A DNA stretch of 64,000 nt. Origin: Methylobacterium sp. SyP6R (GTDB lineage Bacteria; Pseudomonadota; Alphaproteobacteria; Rhizobiales; Beijerinckiaceae). The notes under the pieces are model-generated. The model was not told where the DNA came from and did no database searches. It saw only the letters and a list, made by a program, of their open reading frames with translations. Below, in pieces: positions 1 to 7,772 of the stretch. Position numbers and translations under genes: made by a program. The stretch lies in contig NZ_JAAQRC020000001.1 in the NCBI RefSeq assembly GCF_019216885.1, positions 1,364,001 to 1,428,000 on the forward strand. Reading direction: 5' to 3'. How positions within the stretch are numbered: position 1 is the stretch's first letter; each line of letters opens with the position of its first letter.

Positions 1-1
1 C

Positions 2-208
2 GCGCGCACGCCCCACCCGGACCACGCCGCCTACTGCGCCTCCTGGGCACCGCTCCTACGGGCAGACCCGCGCGCACTCAGTCACGCCGCCACCCAAGCC
101 TCGCGCGCGGCCGACTATCTCACCGCGCTGCAACTGGGCCGCCAGGAGGAAGCGGGGACACAAGACGAGGCAAGCTTCTCTTACGCACCAACGCCGGAGG
201 CGGCTTAG
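2..208 (+). CDS. C-terminal end of an ArdC-like antirestriction protein (partial)
   Basis: This open frame enters from the left edge and ends at TAG 206-208, giving 68 residues. The segment HAAYCASWAPLLRADPRAL followed by an alanine-rich stretch and AADYL matches what I know of the C-terminus of ArdC/DUF1738 proteins, which pair an ssDNA-binding N-domain with a zincin-like metallopeptidase domain and protect incoming DNA from host restriction. The catalytic HExxH part would lie outside the window. Its presence beside an integrase and a HUH protein fits cargo of an integrative element. The identification rests on a short C-terminal motif only. Confidence 0.6.
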   Translation, partial: ARTPHPDHAAYCASWAPLLRADPRALSHAATQASRAADYLTALQLGRQEEAGTQDEASFSYAPTPEAA

Positions 209-502
209 GCCGGATCCCAGATGAGACTAGCCGCCGCGGACACCGTGCCGGCGAACGCAGCATGAACACCGTATTCACCGTCTACCTCTCGTGCTCGACG
301 TCCACCGCCCACCACCACGGCGGATTCGATTCACGGGCCCCGAGCCAAGGATGCTCGACTTCGTGGGGTCGAGGCCGCGCTCCATGATCAAGAAGATGGT
401 CTCCGTGCGCTGCCAGCTCAGGCTGCTCGACGGCGCCACCCGTATATCGCACCCGGCCGCATTCAGACGGCCGCACCCGTCAAGCGTATTCGGAGGCCGG
501 AC
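209..502. other. Gap with no supported gene
   Basis: About 290 bases separate the ArdC-like end from the next gene. Open frames exist on both strands but have arginine- and proline-rich composition typical of shadow frames in GC-rich DNA. I see no hairpin or convincing ribosome-binding site except those belonging to the gene that follows. Confidence 0.4.
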
Positions 503-1075
503 GTGCCAACAACCCTGTCCATCGAACATCAGATTCCCAGCCCGTTCACACATCCCGCCTTCCTGGCGCGTCACAGGCAGGCGAACCGCAAACTGGATCG
601 GCGGCACGGGGGCATCGAGACCGATGTACTCGCGCTTCGAGCCGCCGCGACAATCGCCTCGACAGCACCTGACCCGGCAACCCGACGCATCGCCTACCGG
701 CTGCTCGTCCGTTGCAGCATCCTGGCGTCGATGAGCCTGACCGACTGCGAAGGGGAGGTGGTGGTGGACTCCTTCTTCGCGATGAAGGAGGCCGAGCACG
801 GAGGCGATCGGCTGGCCGCATTTCAGAGTCACATCGATACCGTCATCGCGGCAACGCACACGAACGCGCCGCGCGAGGTACTTCCCGTGGTCTGGCGCGA
901 ACTAGAGCCGTTCATCCGCCCCCTGACCGATCGGAACTGGGCCGCCTTCCTGAAAGTCATCGCCTGGTGCTCAGCCGAAAATTTTCGGGATGATCCGGCA
1001 CGGATACGCCATAACATCTATCTTCTCCGCCAACTTCGACAGCTGGTCGGCGGCACGGCCCGTGCAACCAATTAG
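503..1075 (+). CDS. Hypothetical protein, 190 aa
   Basis: I do not recognise this protein. It is a soluble, mixed-composition protein of 190 residues with no membrane segment or signal peptide. Several predicted helices carry acidic and aliphatic residues, for example around residues 75-125, and the C-terminal part (RHNIYLLRQLRQLVGG) looks amphipathic. Amino-acid composition is ordinary, unlike the opposite-strand frames, which supports real coding. It sits between the ArdC-like end and the excisionase-like gene on the same strand, so it is probably cargo of the integrative element. An internal start is possible. Confidence 0.6.
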   Translation: MPTTLSIEHQIPSPFTHPAFLARHRQANRKLDRRHGGIETDVLALRAAATIASTAPDPATRRIAYRLLVRCSILASMSLTDCEGEVVVDSFFAMKEAEHGGDRLAAFQSHIDTVIAATHTNAPREVLPVVWRELEPFIRPLTDRNWAAFLKVIAWCSAENFRDDPARIRHNIYLLRQLRQLVGGTARATN

Positions 1076-1149
1076 AACTACTGGGGCTGGAACTGCGCAC
1101 GTGGCCCCAGCCCCGAATATATCGCCGCCGCCACGGACGGAGGACGGCG

Positions 1150-1353
1150 ATGAACAACACGGAACAGTACGGCGCGATGTCGATCGAGGACTTCTGCCGC
1201 TGGGCTGGGATCGGCCGTTCCCTGGCCTACAAGGAGATCGAAGCCGGCCGCCTTCGTATCAAGAAGGTCGGCCGGCGTACACTGATCACTATGGACGCGG
1301 CACGCGCCTGGCTCGCGAACCTGCCCGACGGGGACGCCGGAAACGCTGCGTAG
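1150..1353 (+). CDS. AlpA/excisionase-type helix-turn-helix protein
   Basis: This 67-residue protein has the layout of small MerR-like excisionase domains: SIEDFCRWAGIGRSLAYKEI forms the recognition helix-turn-helix, then GRLRIKKVGRRTLITMDAARAWL forms the wing and final helix. Proteins of this kind (AlpA, Xis) bind near attachment sites and either direct excision or activate the integrase gene. An AGGACGGCG sequence precedes the ATG. The gene is divergent from the HUH and integrase genes on the minus strand, the usual arrangement for a control gene of an integrative element. Whether it acts as excisionase or activator cannot be read from the sequence. Confidence 0.75.
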   Translation: MNNTEQYGAMSIEDFCRWAGIGRSLAYKEIEAGRLRIKKVGRRTLITMDAARAWLANLPDGDAGNAA

Positions 1354-1734
1354 CCCCGGCGTGTCACCCCCTGCACACCAGGGCTAAATCAACAATACCC
1401 CCTTACGACTGCGACCAGCGGGCACGACAGGTAGGCTGGGCAGGTGGACCTGCCTCCCCAACGACCGCCTCTACGACCAGCCCGACCTATACAGCCGCCG
1501 TGGACGCCTACCCACGGCACCCCACACGAACGGCGCTCCCGCCGACCTCAGCACTTCAACGCGCAAAATGACCGCAGGCCGAGGAAAATTCCCCATATCG
1601 TCACCTTGAAGCGTGAGAAATCCCTCTAATCATCTGGAAAAACAGAGTTTTTCGGCGCGCGAGATCGCTTCGCCTCACACTTTCATAAAGTGTGAGATCG
1701 GCATGCAACCCAAGATTTTACTTATCTGATATTA
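1354..1734. other. Convergent intergenic region with a strong hairpin
   Basis: This stretch lies between the 3' ends of the excisionase-like gene and the HUH gene. Short proline-rich open frames here are not convincing. The only clear structure is the perfect inverted repeat at 1674-1696, listed separately. The right half, next to the HUH gene end, is AT-rich. Confidence 0.5.
1674..1696. repeat. Perfect 10-bp inverted repeat downstream of the HUH gene
   Basis: CTCACACTTT (1674-1683) and AAAGTGTGAG (1687-1696) form a perfect stem with a three-base CAT loop. It lies 38 bases beyond the 3' end of the HUH protein gene. There is no T tract on either side, so it is a poor intrinsic terminator. HUH enzymes often act at hairpins, so a role as an origin or recognition hairpin is possible but unproven. 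Confidence 0.55.
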
Positions 1735-2958
1735 TTAATCTTCAAGTTGATTAATCAGCTTGAACCTTCGATAATCTTCTATGGTCTGCTCACGCGCTAG
1801 AACGCGACGAGCCTCTCGGATCTCGGCATATGACATCGGAGGGGACTGTCGCGTCACGTAAGCTGCAAACTCAGCACCGTACAGCCTCCAAACATCGAAC
1901 CGTCCCGCCTCGAACGAAGACTGGAAGGGTTCATTCTCCGGATTCCAGTTAGACGGAGGCAATATGCATTTCAAATCACCAATATAGATAGTTCTTCTCT
2001 CTTGATCACTCTCGGCCGCTAACTTAAGGGCCTTTTGACCCCCGGGACTTCCGGACCGGCGGGACGTCTCTCCAAGCAATTCGGAATGACCGATCCGCTT
2101 CTTCAGGGGGACCGTGCCAGGGTTCCTCCACTTAAACGCAATCAGGTCACCTAACATAACAGCTTGCCTGTCCTCCGAATTGCGACTCCTGACGATGCAA
2201 GCGTCCTGATCGTAGCCTTTCATCTGATAGTGGAACCCCATCCAGTGACGCATAAGGCTTGACTTGCCGCCTCGGCTAACCGCGACCGCCTTCGGCACAT
2301 AGGATCTGAGTCTGTTCTGAACCCAGGTCCGCTGCGCCCACTCGCGAAAATTCTTGCGATGGGTTGGCTGCTCCTCGGCATCCGCAGGGATATGCACCTG
2401 CAAGTGCGTATGTAGGCTTCCGTCAGCACCAGCCTCGTGGACGTAGAAATATGCACGCGGGATCTCGTAATCCTTCAGCCAAGCATCAAGACACATCTGG
2501 AATGCACGAAAGCCGGCCTTGACGGCATTCGTGTCGTGACATCCGAGCAGGCCCCATTGGATCGTAATAGATACATCGCAGAGTAGGTTGTTTTCGACTG
2601 CGAACTCTGCGGCAGCATAATGCGAGGCAAATTCCTGTGCACCAATGAGAGATGGCCTCGGTCCAACTAGATCGACATAGAACGGCTTTACAGCTCGACC
2701 GCGCAACTTCCTGACAAAGCAGGAGGGACGACGCTCCTGTTGACTATTTATATTCTTGATATCAGCCTCATACAGCTCTTCAGGACTTCTCCCGTAAACA
2801 CCTGCCAACAACCGGCTTTCATAACTATTGCCGGTGAAGCTGTAAGCGTGGTTTGGCGAGGGGCCGCCAGCATGTAGAACCGCAGCATCATGAGATGCGC
2901 GATCAATGAAGTCGCCTGGATTGACGTGCCTGTTTGCTCTTCGAGCCATCAACCTCAT
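1735..2958 (-). CDS. HUH-type replication-initiator-like protein, 407 aa
   Basis: The central part carries a strand ending in LHTHLQVHIP, which I read as a histidine-x-histidine motif of HUH endonucleases, flanked by YFYVHEAGADGS. About 60 residues later MGFHYQMKGYD resembles the Y..K(G/Y) region that holds the nicking tyrosine in rolling-circle initiators. Such proteins nick one strand at an origin and attach covalently to it. The N-terminal 100 residues and the C-terminal 120 are unfamiliar. It lies directly downstream of the integrase on the same strand with a 60-base gap, suggesting a shared role in mobility or copy-out replication of the element. GC content is visibly lower than that of the integrase. 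The HUH assignment is by motif only. Confidence 0.55.
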   Translation of the reverse strand: MRLMARRANRHVNPGDFIDRASHDAAVLHAGGPSPNHAYSFTGNSYESRLLAGVYGRSPEELYEADIKNINSQQERRPSCFVRKLRGRAVKPFYVDLVGPRPSLIGAQEFASHYAAAEFAVENNLLCDVSITIQWGLLGCHDTNAVKAGFRAFQMCLDAWLKDYEIPRAYFYVHEAGADGSLHTHLQVHIPADAEEQPTHRKNFREWAQRTWVQNRLRSYVPKAVAVSRGGKSSLMRHWMGFHYQMKGYDQDACIVRSRNSEDRQAVMLGDLIAFKWRNPGTVPLKKRIGHSELLGETSRRSGSPGGQKALKLAAESDQERRTIYIGDLKCILPPSNWNPENEPFQSSFEAGRFDVWRLYGAEFAAYVTRQSPPMSYAEIREARRVLAREQTIEDYRRFKLINQLED

Positions 2959-3018
2959 CCTACCCTAATCATGCGGCCACTCGACATCTTTATTCAGCAC
3001 TGAGCAGAATCGCCATGC

Positions 3019-4251
3019 TCAACCAACCCTCGCCCCGAGAATCGTTTCGACGTCCCCTGTAGTGTCGTTCAAGAACCCTGGTGCCACATCACAGAAATTC
3101 GCCCACGCCTCCATCAGCTGCCGGCGCTTCTCCAGCGCGTCACCGCGTCGGTAGGCCCGTTCGACCGCGTCACCGACAAGATGCGCCAACGCGGCTTCCG
3201 CCACCTCCCGGGGAAACGGCGTCTCCTCACCCGCCCAGTCCCGAAACGCCGACCGGAACCCGTGCGGCGTGTCCGTCCGCTTCGCTCGCCGCATCACCAT
3301 CTCCAGCGCCATCACCGACAGCCCCTTGCCCGGACGTTGACCGGGAAACACGAATGGATTGTCGGCCAGGCCGAGGGCCTGCATCTCCGAGAGGATGGCG
3401 AGGGCTCGGTCGCTGAGCGGCACTCGGTGCTCTCGCCCAGCCTTCATCCGTGCGGCTGGCACGATCCACACCCGCGCCTTCCAGTCCACCTCCGACCATT
3501 GCGCACCCAAGGTCTCGCCGGACCGGGCAGCCGTTAGGATCGTGAACTCCAGCGCACGCGCGGCGATGCCGACCGAACCCCGAAGCTGCTGCACGAAGGC
3601 CGGCACGTCCGCGTAGGCCATTGCCTTGTGATGCCCGCGGCTGAGCTTCGTCCGCTTCGGCAGCAGCAGGTCGAGGTGCCCCCGCCACCGCGCGGGGTTC
3701 TCGCCCGCCCGCAACCCCTGCGCCTTGGCCGCGTCCAGCACGCGCTCAATCCGCCCGCGCAAACGCGAGGCCGTCTCCGGCTTCTGCAGCCAGATCGGCT
3801 TCAGCACGCGCACGACGTCATCGGTGCTGATGCCGTCAACGGGACGGTCGCGCAGCAGCGCCGCGTACTCCCGAAGCGTCATCTGCCACTGGGCGACGTG
3901 CTTCTCGTTGCGCCACTGCGCCTTCATCGCCTCCACGAACGCATCGGCCACGACGCCGAAGGTCGGCACTGCGGCCTCAGCCTGCCGGATCGCAAGTGGA
4001 TCCGTCCCCTGCGCGACGAGGTCACGGGCCCGTGCCGCCGCCTCGCGAGCCCGCGCCAACGGCACGTCGCGGGGCGTACCAAGACCCATCTCGCGCAGCC
4101 GTCCCTGCCAGCGGAAAAGGAACACCCAGCGTCGCCGCTGTCCGTCCTTCGAGATCGACAGATAGAGGCCGCCACCGTCGGCATGCCGACCGGGCTCCTC
4201 AAGGGTCGCGACCTTGCGAGCGCTGAGCCGGTTCAACTGCCGCGTCGTCAT
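3019..4251 (-). CDS. Tyrosine site-specific recombinase (P4-type integrase, DUF4102 N-domain)
   Basis: I chose the ATG at 4249-4251, giving 410 residues starting MTTRQLNRLSARKVATL; an upstream ATG at 4371 would add a tryptophan-rich, non-homologous leader. The N-terminal 90 residues (DGGGLYLSISKDGQRRRWVF, MGLGTPRDVPLARARE) are the DUF4102 arm-binding domain. A core-binding SAM-like domain follows. The catalytic domain shows LTAARSGE (first Arg), HGFRSAFRDWA (HxxR), and ALAHLVGDAVERAYRR with the Tyr nucleophile. All catalytic residues appear present, so it should be active. It sits about 400 bases from a degenerate tRNA-Arg copy, its probable attachment site. Confidence 0.9.
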   Translation of the reverse strand: MTTRQLNRLSARKVATLEEPGRHADGGGLYLSISKDGQRRRWVFLFRWQGRLREMGLGTPRDVPLARAREAAARARDLVAQGTDPLAIRQAEAAVPTFGVVADAFVEAMKAQWRNEKHVAQWQMTLREYAALLRDRPVDGISTDDVVRVLKPIWLQKPETASRLRGRIERVLDAAKAQGLRAGENPARWRGHLDLLLPKRTKLSRGHHKAMAYADVPAFVQQLRGSVGIAARALEFTILTAARSGETLGAQWSEVDWKARVWIVPAARMKAGREHRVPLSDRALAILSEMQALGLADNPFVFPGQRPGKGLSVMALEMVMRRAKRTDTPHGFRSAFRDWAGEETPFPREVAEAALAHLVGDAVERAYRRGDALEKRRQLMEAWANFCDVAPGFLNDTTGDVETILGARVG

Positions 4252-4652
4252 CCGCTTCACCCCATGCACTACCGGCCGGCCCCAACATGGGCCCCAACTC
4301 GTGACGAGGATTCTACCGGATGCCCACGGACGCCGCCAGACATACCAGCGATTAAAAGCCTTTTTTATCAAATTGATATGCAGACCAAGGGGGAAACCCG
4401 CGGATGCCTGCGGACGTGGATACGGCGGACACCCCTTCCGCCAAATGCCTCCGATAAGCCATTGTCCTGCATGGTTTTTCTGGCAGAGAAGGTATTGTCA
4501 CCCCTCATAGCAGCCCACATTCGGTCTCGGCTTGTACTGGCCCTCAGTGGATGTGATCGGACAAGCTGCTGCAGTCACCCGGATGCCACAACAATCCGCA
4601 CCGTCTCGGCGGCCTGTGTAGGCCATCGCGACACGATCTGAAGTGTCACGCA

Positions 4653-4723
4653 GGGCCACTTAGCTTCAGGGCACCAGACTACGGATCCGGGGGTCAGAGG
4701 TTCGAATCTATTCGGGCGCGCCA
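4653..4723 (+). pseudogene. Decayed tRNA-Arg(ACG) copy, probable attachment site of the left element
   Basis: The 3' half is recognisable: CCAGA-CTACGGA-TCCGG gives an anticodon arm with ACG, followed by a GGTTCGAAT T-loop and an acceptor end CGGGCGCGCCA. There are mismatches in the anticodon stem and T stem, the 5' half (GGGCCACTTAGCTTCA) does not pair with the acceptor, and the D-loop is too short. It is therefore not a functional tRNA. tRNA 3' ends are classic targets of P4-type integrases, and an intact integrase gene lies about 400 bases to the left, so I read it as an att-site duplication. Confidence 0.55.
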
Positions 4724-4724
4724 C

Positions 4725-5174
4725 TCAACTTCCTCGCAGCACTGGTCTTTTCCTGCCGCGGGCTGGCGGCCTGCGCTCTGGTTTGCAGCCGGTTTGCAAA
4801 CTGCGTCTGCGGCGACTTTTCCCAGTTTGCAATGGCCGGATCGGCCAGCGCCCGGGTGCGTGCCAGGTAGCGATCGAGGATCACCGTCACCGTCTTGAGC
4901 GAGTGGCCGAGACGCCGATGGTGTCCGGGCTGCGCAGCTCTTCGGCGCTCGCTCCGGCCATGGCTTCCGTCACGATCTGGCCCAGCCTGGCGTTGCCGGG
5001 CTCGGCATAGCCGCGAATGATGAAGATGCTGCGCGCGAGTTCCGCATAGCGGTTCGCGACCCTGGTCCGTTGTTCGCCCCCTGAAACAGCCGTCTGCATC
5101 GACGATCTCGCGTCAATATGAGTGATACTATGCGTGATTGATCTCGAACTCTGGTTGAGAACCGCCGAATTCAT
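4725..5174 (-). pseudogene. Remnant of a second tyrosine recombinase, frameshifted
   Basis: On the minus strand one frame gives a fragment ending AGASAEELRSPDTIG, and the next frame continues LGHSLKTVTVILDRYLARTR and then an alanine/glutamine-rich tail. LGHSLKTVTVILDRYL looks like the end of a phage-type integrase, where the catalytic His lies in LGH and Tyr in RYL. The two pieces join only through a one-base shift around 4900-4912, and the N-terminal catalytic part is missing. It abuts the decayed tRNA copy, suggesting that this att site was used by successive elements. Exact family is uncertain. Confidence 0.5.
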
Positions 5175-5209
5175 GCTGTTTTAAGGTCTTTCCCGGACAA
5201 AACGTCAGA

Positions 5210-5494
5210 GTGTCCAGACCAGGCGGCCTTTTGGGGCAGCCGGCAGGAGGCAGGGTGGTCGAGCGCAGTAGATCTGTGACCGAACCCCATGGTGCGACCG
5301 GCAATAGGCTGGCCAGCTATGTGAGCGACGAGCTCGATGGCCGGGCCGCCGATCTCGACTTCGCCCGCATGAACGCCGAAGAGAAACGGCTCCGCCTGAT
5401 CGCCAAGTCCAGCGTCCTGCAGATGACCGCCAGCACCATGGTCGATCCGGCCTGGCTGGCACGGCTAGCCCGCCCGGGCGCGAAGCCTGAATGA
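5210..5494 (+). CDS. Hypothetical protein, about 80-94 aa
   Basis: The segment YVSDELDGRAADLDFARMNAEEKRLRLIAKSSVLQM has normal composition and predicted amphipathic helices, so it is probably coding. I do not recognise the family. The first 20 residues (glycine- and arginine-rich) look non-coding, so a GTG at about 5255 giving VVERSRSVTEPHGATG is a likelier start. No membrane segment is visible. It follows the recombinase remnant and is not clearly part of an operon. Confidence 0.4.
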   Translation: MSRPGGLLGQPAGGRVVERSRSVTEPHGATGNRLASYVSDELDGRAADLDFARMNAEEKRLRLIAKSSVLQMTASTMVDPAWLARLARPGAKPE

Positions 5495-5812
5495 TCCGAC
5501 AAACTGCACCGGCGCGCCGCCCCGGGCAGGGGAGTGCGTGTCCTGGCGGACCAGGCTCTCAGGCTAACGCCCAGCGCCGTCTTGCGTCGCCGCCCTGCCG
5601 GGTGACGTCCTGGTGTGCAAGCCGCGTCGCCGCGGCCGGCGCGAGCTCCTCGAACAGCAGCAGCTGGGCGAAGCTCTCGCGGGCAAAAGCGGTGCGTAGG
5701 ACGGCGATCGTAGCGGCTGTGCTTAGCCACGGCCGCCTCCGCTTCAAAGCCCACCGAACGGGGCCCAAGAAAAAATGGTCGTCGCGCTCCGATCTCGAAC
5801 GGTTCAGCGGGA
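5495..5812. other. Gap with no convincing gene
   Basis: An open frame on the minus strand through 5559-5957 contains a plausible helical stretch (FARESFAQLLLFEELAPAAATR) but overlaps the following plus-strand gene and lacks a good start. It may be debris of an older gene. Nothing else is supported. Confidence 0.3.
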
Positions 5813-6220
5813 ATGAGAGCTGCTCTTGAAGCTCTAGGGATTGCCCATATGAACGAAGGCGAGACACCCGGCATTCGCCATTGTAAAGTTGATTTGTTTT
5901 TCCGATGCCCGTTCTGCCGGTTGGAGCATGACATGCCTGTGTGGAACAATTGCACAATGAGTTCCTACTATGATGATGGCTTGATTGAGGAGCAATGCGT
6001 CGTAAAGATCGAAGGCAGCTCGATTATAATCGAATATATGAATGGAAAAAATCGTTATTCGTTTGTAGGGGTGGAGCAAACCGACGGGCACTATAAATTA
6101 ACAGCACAGACTCACAAAGGTCGGGCTACGCTTCACCGCTTTCCGAATGATCAGTTTCTAGAAGGCTGGTGGCACGAAGACGGTAGAGTAGGAATGTGGC
6201 GCATTCAGCTAGACGATTGA
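5813..6220 (+). CDS. Hypothetical cysteine-containing protein, horizontally acquired
   Basis: The ATG at 5849 (MNEGETPGIRHCKVDLFF) is an alternative start and may be the true one, since the preceding residues are alanine-rich. The protein has CPFCRLEHDMPVWNNC, possibly a small metal-binding or disulfide motif, followed by a beta-rich half ending HRFPNDQFLEGWWHEDGRVGMW. I do not recognise the family. The gene is much richer in A+T than its neighbours and uses codons rare in them, a sign of recent transfer. It stands alone, with AT-rich DNA downstream. Confidence 0.6.
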   Translation: MRAALEALGIAHMNEGETPGIRHCKVDLFFRCPFCRLEHDMPVWNNCTMSSYYDDGLIEEQCVVKIEGSSIIIEYMNGKNRYSFVGVEQTDGHYKLTAQTHKGRATLHRFPNDQFLEGWWHEDGRVGMWRIQLDD

Positions 6221-6552
6221 ATACCGATTAGGTCATCGGAATTTTGATTATAGTCGACTGGGACGCCTTTTTCAAGGAAGAACACGCTGCCGCGCATGTA
6301 AAGGAGCGCCTCCTCTCGGCCGTGCCGCATCGCCGTGCCGCGAAGGGGCAGTTAATTGCCGTCCCGTTGTTGAAACCTAATGCCAATGACGTTCTACAGC
6401 ATGCAGGCGCATTTTAAGTAGAAATTTTATCGACGAATAATAACAAAATTATCTACATTGATTTTTCTACATTTTTGTGCAATATTGCTGTTATCGAAAG
6501 CTGTTCAGTGCAACGCACTGGCGCTGATCGATGTTAGCCAAGGAGATCTGCG
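6221..6552. other. AT-rich intergenic region, probable promoter of the next operon
   Basis: The stretch 6410-6490 is strongly AT-rich (TTTTAAGTAGAAATTTTATC and following) in otherwise GC-rich DNA and lies directly upstream of a three-gene run on the plus strand. It may hold the promoter, but I cannot assign -35 and -10 boxes with confidence. No gene is seen. Confidence 0.35.
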
Positions 6553-6678
6553 ATGCACCAGCGACCCTCTTTCTCCGCCCGGCGTCAATCGCCGCCGCCC
6601 GGCCAGCCTGCCCTCCACGTCAGCATCTTCGCCAAGGCCCCCGCTCCGGGGGCCTTCTTCGTTTCAGGAGCACGCTGA
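6553..6678 (+). CDS. Small 41-aa leader-like ORF coupled to the next gene
   Basis: AGGAG at 6541-6545 sits seven bases before ATG 6553. The 41-residue product begins MHQRPSFSARRQS and is rich in proline, alanine and arginine. Its TGA (6676-6678) shares a base with the ATG of the next gene, the usual sign of translational coupling. A perfect 9-bp hairpin (6634-6656) lies inside the ORF just upstream of the next gene's AGGAG. Ribosomes finishing this ORF would melt the hairpin, so it may act as a leader peptide or attenuator. The product has no recognisable family. Confidence 0.45.
   Translation: MHQRPSFSARRQSPPPGQPALHVSIFAKAPAPGAFFVSGAR
6634..6656 (+). promoter_or_regulatory. Hairpin ahead of the ribosome-binding site of the 6678 gene
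   Basis: AAGGCCCCC (6634-6642) and GGGGGCCTT (6648-6656) form a perfect 9-bp stem with a GCTCC loop, followed by CTTCGTTTC. It resembles a terminator or attenuator stem but has only a weak pyrimidine tail. It ends nine bases before the AGGAG of the downstream gene. Confidence 0.45.
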
Positions 6679-7331
6679 TGAGTGGCAAAGCTGCTCTGCA
6701 ACTCGTCGCCGAAGTGCCGCTGCGGCCCATGACACCGGCGCTCGTCCTGTTCGGGCGTGATGACGCCGGCCGGCCCCGCGCCGCCTGGTTCGATGCCAGC
6801 GAAGCCAAGCTCGCGGCGCAAGCGGCCGAGGTGATGAACCTCCGGGTGGTACAGCTCGCCGACGACGAGCAGCGCGCCTTCGCCGATCAGCTCACCCATG
6901 GCCGGCTGTTCGGCAGCGGCCGCGCCTTCATCCCCTACATCCGGCGCGAGCTCTTCCCCCGCCTCCTCGAACTCGCCGGCGTTCAGGTGGATCCAGACGG
7001 CACGGACCAGGCCCCTGCCGCCGAGGATGGCCCGCCCGCGGCAACGCAAGAGCCGGGGAGGGGAACGCTGCCCCGCACGACGACGGCAGCCCCTCTGCCG
7101 CCCGCTTCGCCCGGACCCTTCGTCGGGCACAAGCTGCCCCGCGACCGGGATGAGATCGGGCTGGGCAGCATCGTGCTCGCTCATGAGGGGGCCGACGAGG
7201 GCTGGTGGGAGGCGGAGGTGATCGGGATCAACGGCACCGTCCACTCGCTGCGCTGGCGCGACTACCCGACCGAGCCCACCATCCTGCGCCGCGCCGACGA
7301 ACTCGCGCTGCTGCCGCCCGGCAAAGCTTAG
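6678..7331 (+). CDS. Hypothetical protein, 217 aa
   Basis: The start at 6678 is supported by CAGGAG seven bases upstream and by the one-base overlap with the small upstream ORF. The N-terminal half (residues 1-110) reads as a folded domain (ALVLFGRDDAGRPRAAWFDA, FGSGRAFIPYIRRELFPRLL). A proline/alanine-rich linker follows at about 115-150. The C-terminal 60 residues (LGSIVLAHEGADEGWWEAEV, HSLRWRDYPTEPTILRRADE) look like a small beta-barrel. I do not recognise either domain, though the tail resembles chromatin-type SH3 or Tudor-like folds in spacing. DUF3768 follows, a context seen on plasmids and islands. Confidence 0.7.
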   Translation: MSGKAALQLVAEVPLRPMTPALVLFGRDDAGRPRAAWFDASEAKLAAQAAEVMNLRVVQLADDEQRAFADQLTHGRLFGSGRAFIPYIRRELFPRLLELAGVQVDPDGTDQAPAAEDGPPAATQEPGRGTLPRTTTAAPLPPASPGPFVGHKLPRDRDEIGLGSIVLAHEGADEGWWEAEVIGINGTVHSLRWRDYPTEPTILRRADELALLPPGKA

Positions 7332-7432
7332 CGGTTCCGCGCCCCCGCCCGAGCCACAAAGGCTGGCTCGGGCGCCCAGTGGCAGGCCGCATCGTGCCGC
7401 CGCCTACCTCCCTTTCGATATTCGAGGCTCTC

Positions 7433-7771
7433 ATGCTGACCACCGTCCTCGACGTGGATCGCACCCGCGCGCTCAACGACATCCTCCGCCGCTCCCTCTC
7501 GGGCGGCTTACTGATGCTGACCGCTGGCGTCATCGCCCTCGGCCGCGAGCGCCAGCAGATCATTCTCGACGCCATCGCCGCCTACGACGACTTCACGCCC
7601 GACAACGATCCCCGCGGCGAACACGACTTCGGTGCACTCGAGGTCGCGGGCGAGCGAGTGTTCTTCAAGATCGACTACTACAACCGCGCGATGACGGGGC
7701 ACTCCCCGGATCCGGCCGACAGCAGCATCACGACGCGAATGCTGACCGTCATGCTCGCCGGGGAGTACTGA
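7433..7771 (+). CDS. DUF3768 family protein, 112 aa
   Basis: The protein matches the DUF3768 pattern: RTRALNDILRR, then GGLLMLTAGVIAL, a DDFTPDNDPRGEHDFGAL core, and FFKIDYYNRAMT with TRMLTVMLAGEY at the C-terminus. The family is small, soluble and of unknown function, and it is common on rhizobial and Methylobacterium plasmids and genomic islands. Start ATG 7433 is the first in frame with the conserved region. It is followed after one base by the next gene, so they form an operon. Confidence 0.85.
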   Translation: MLTTVLDVDRTRALNDILRRSLSGGLLMLTAGVIALGRERQQIILDAIAAYDDFTPDNDPRGEHDFGALEVAGERVFFKIDYYNRAMTGHSPDPADSSITTRMLTVMLAGEY

Positions 7772-7772
7772 C

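Noticed and set aside
4653..4723. A functional tRNA-Arg
   Set aside because: Acceptor stem does not pair, the D-loop is too short, and T- and anticodon stems carry mismatches.
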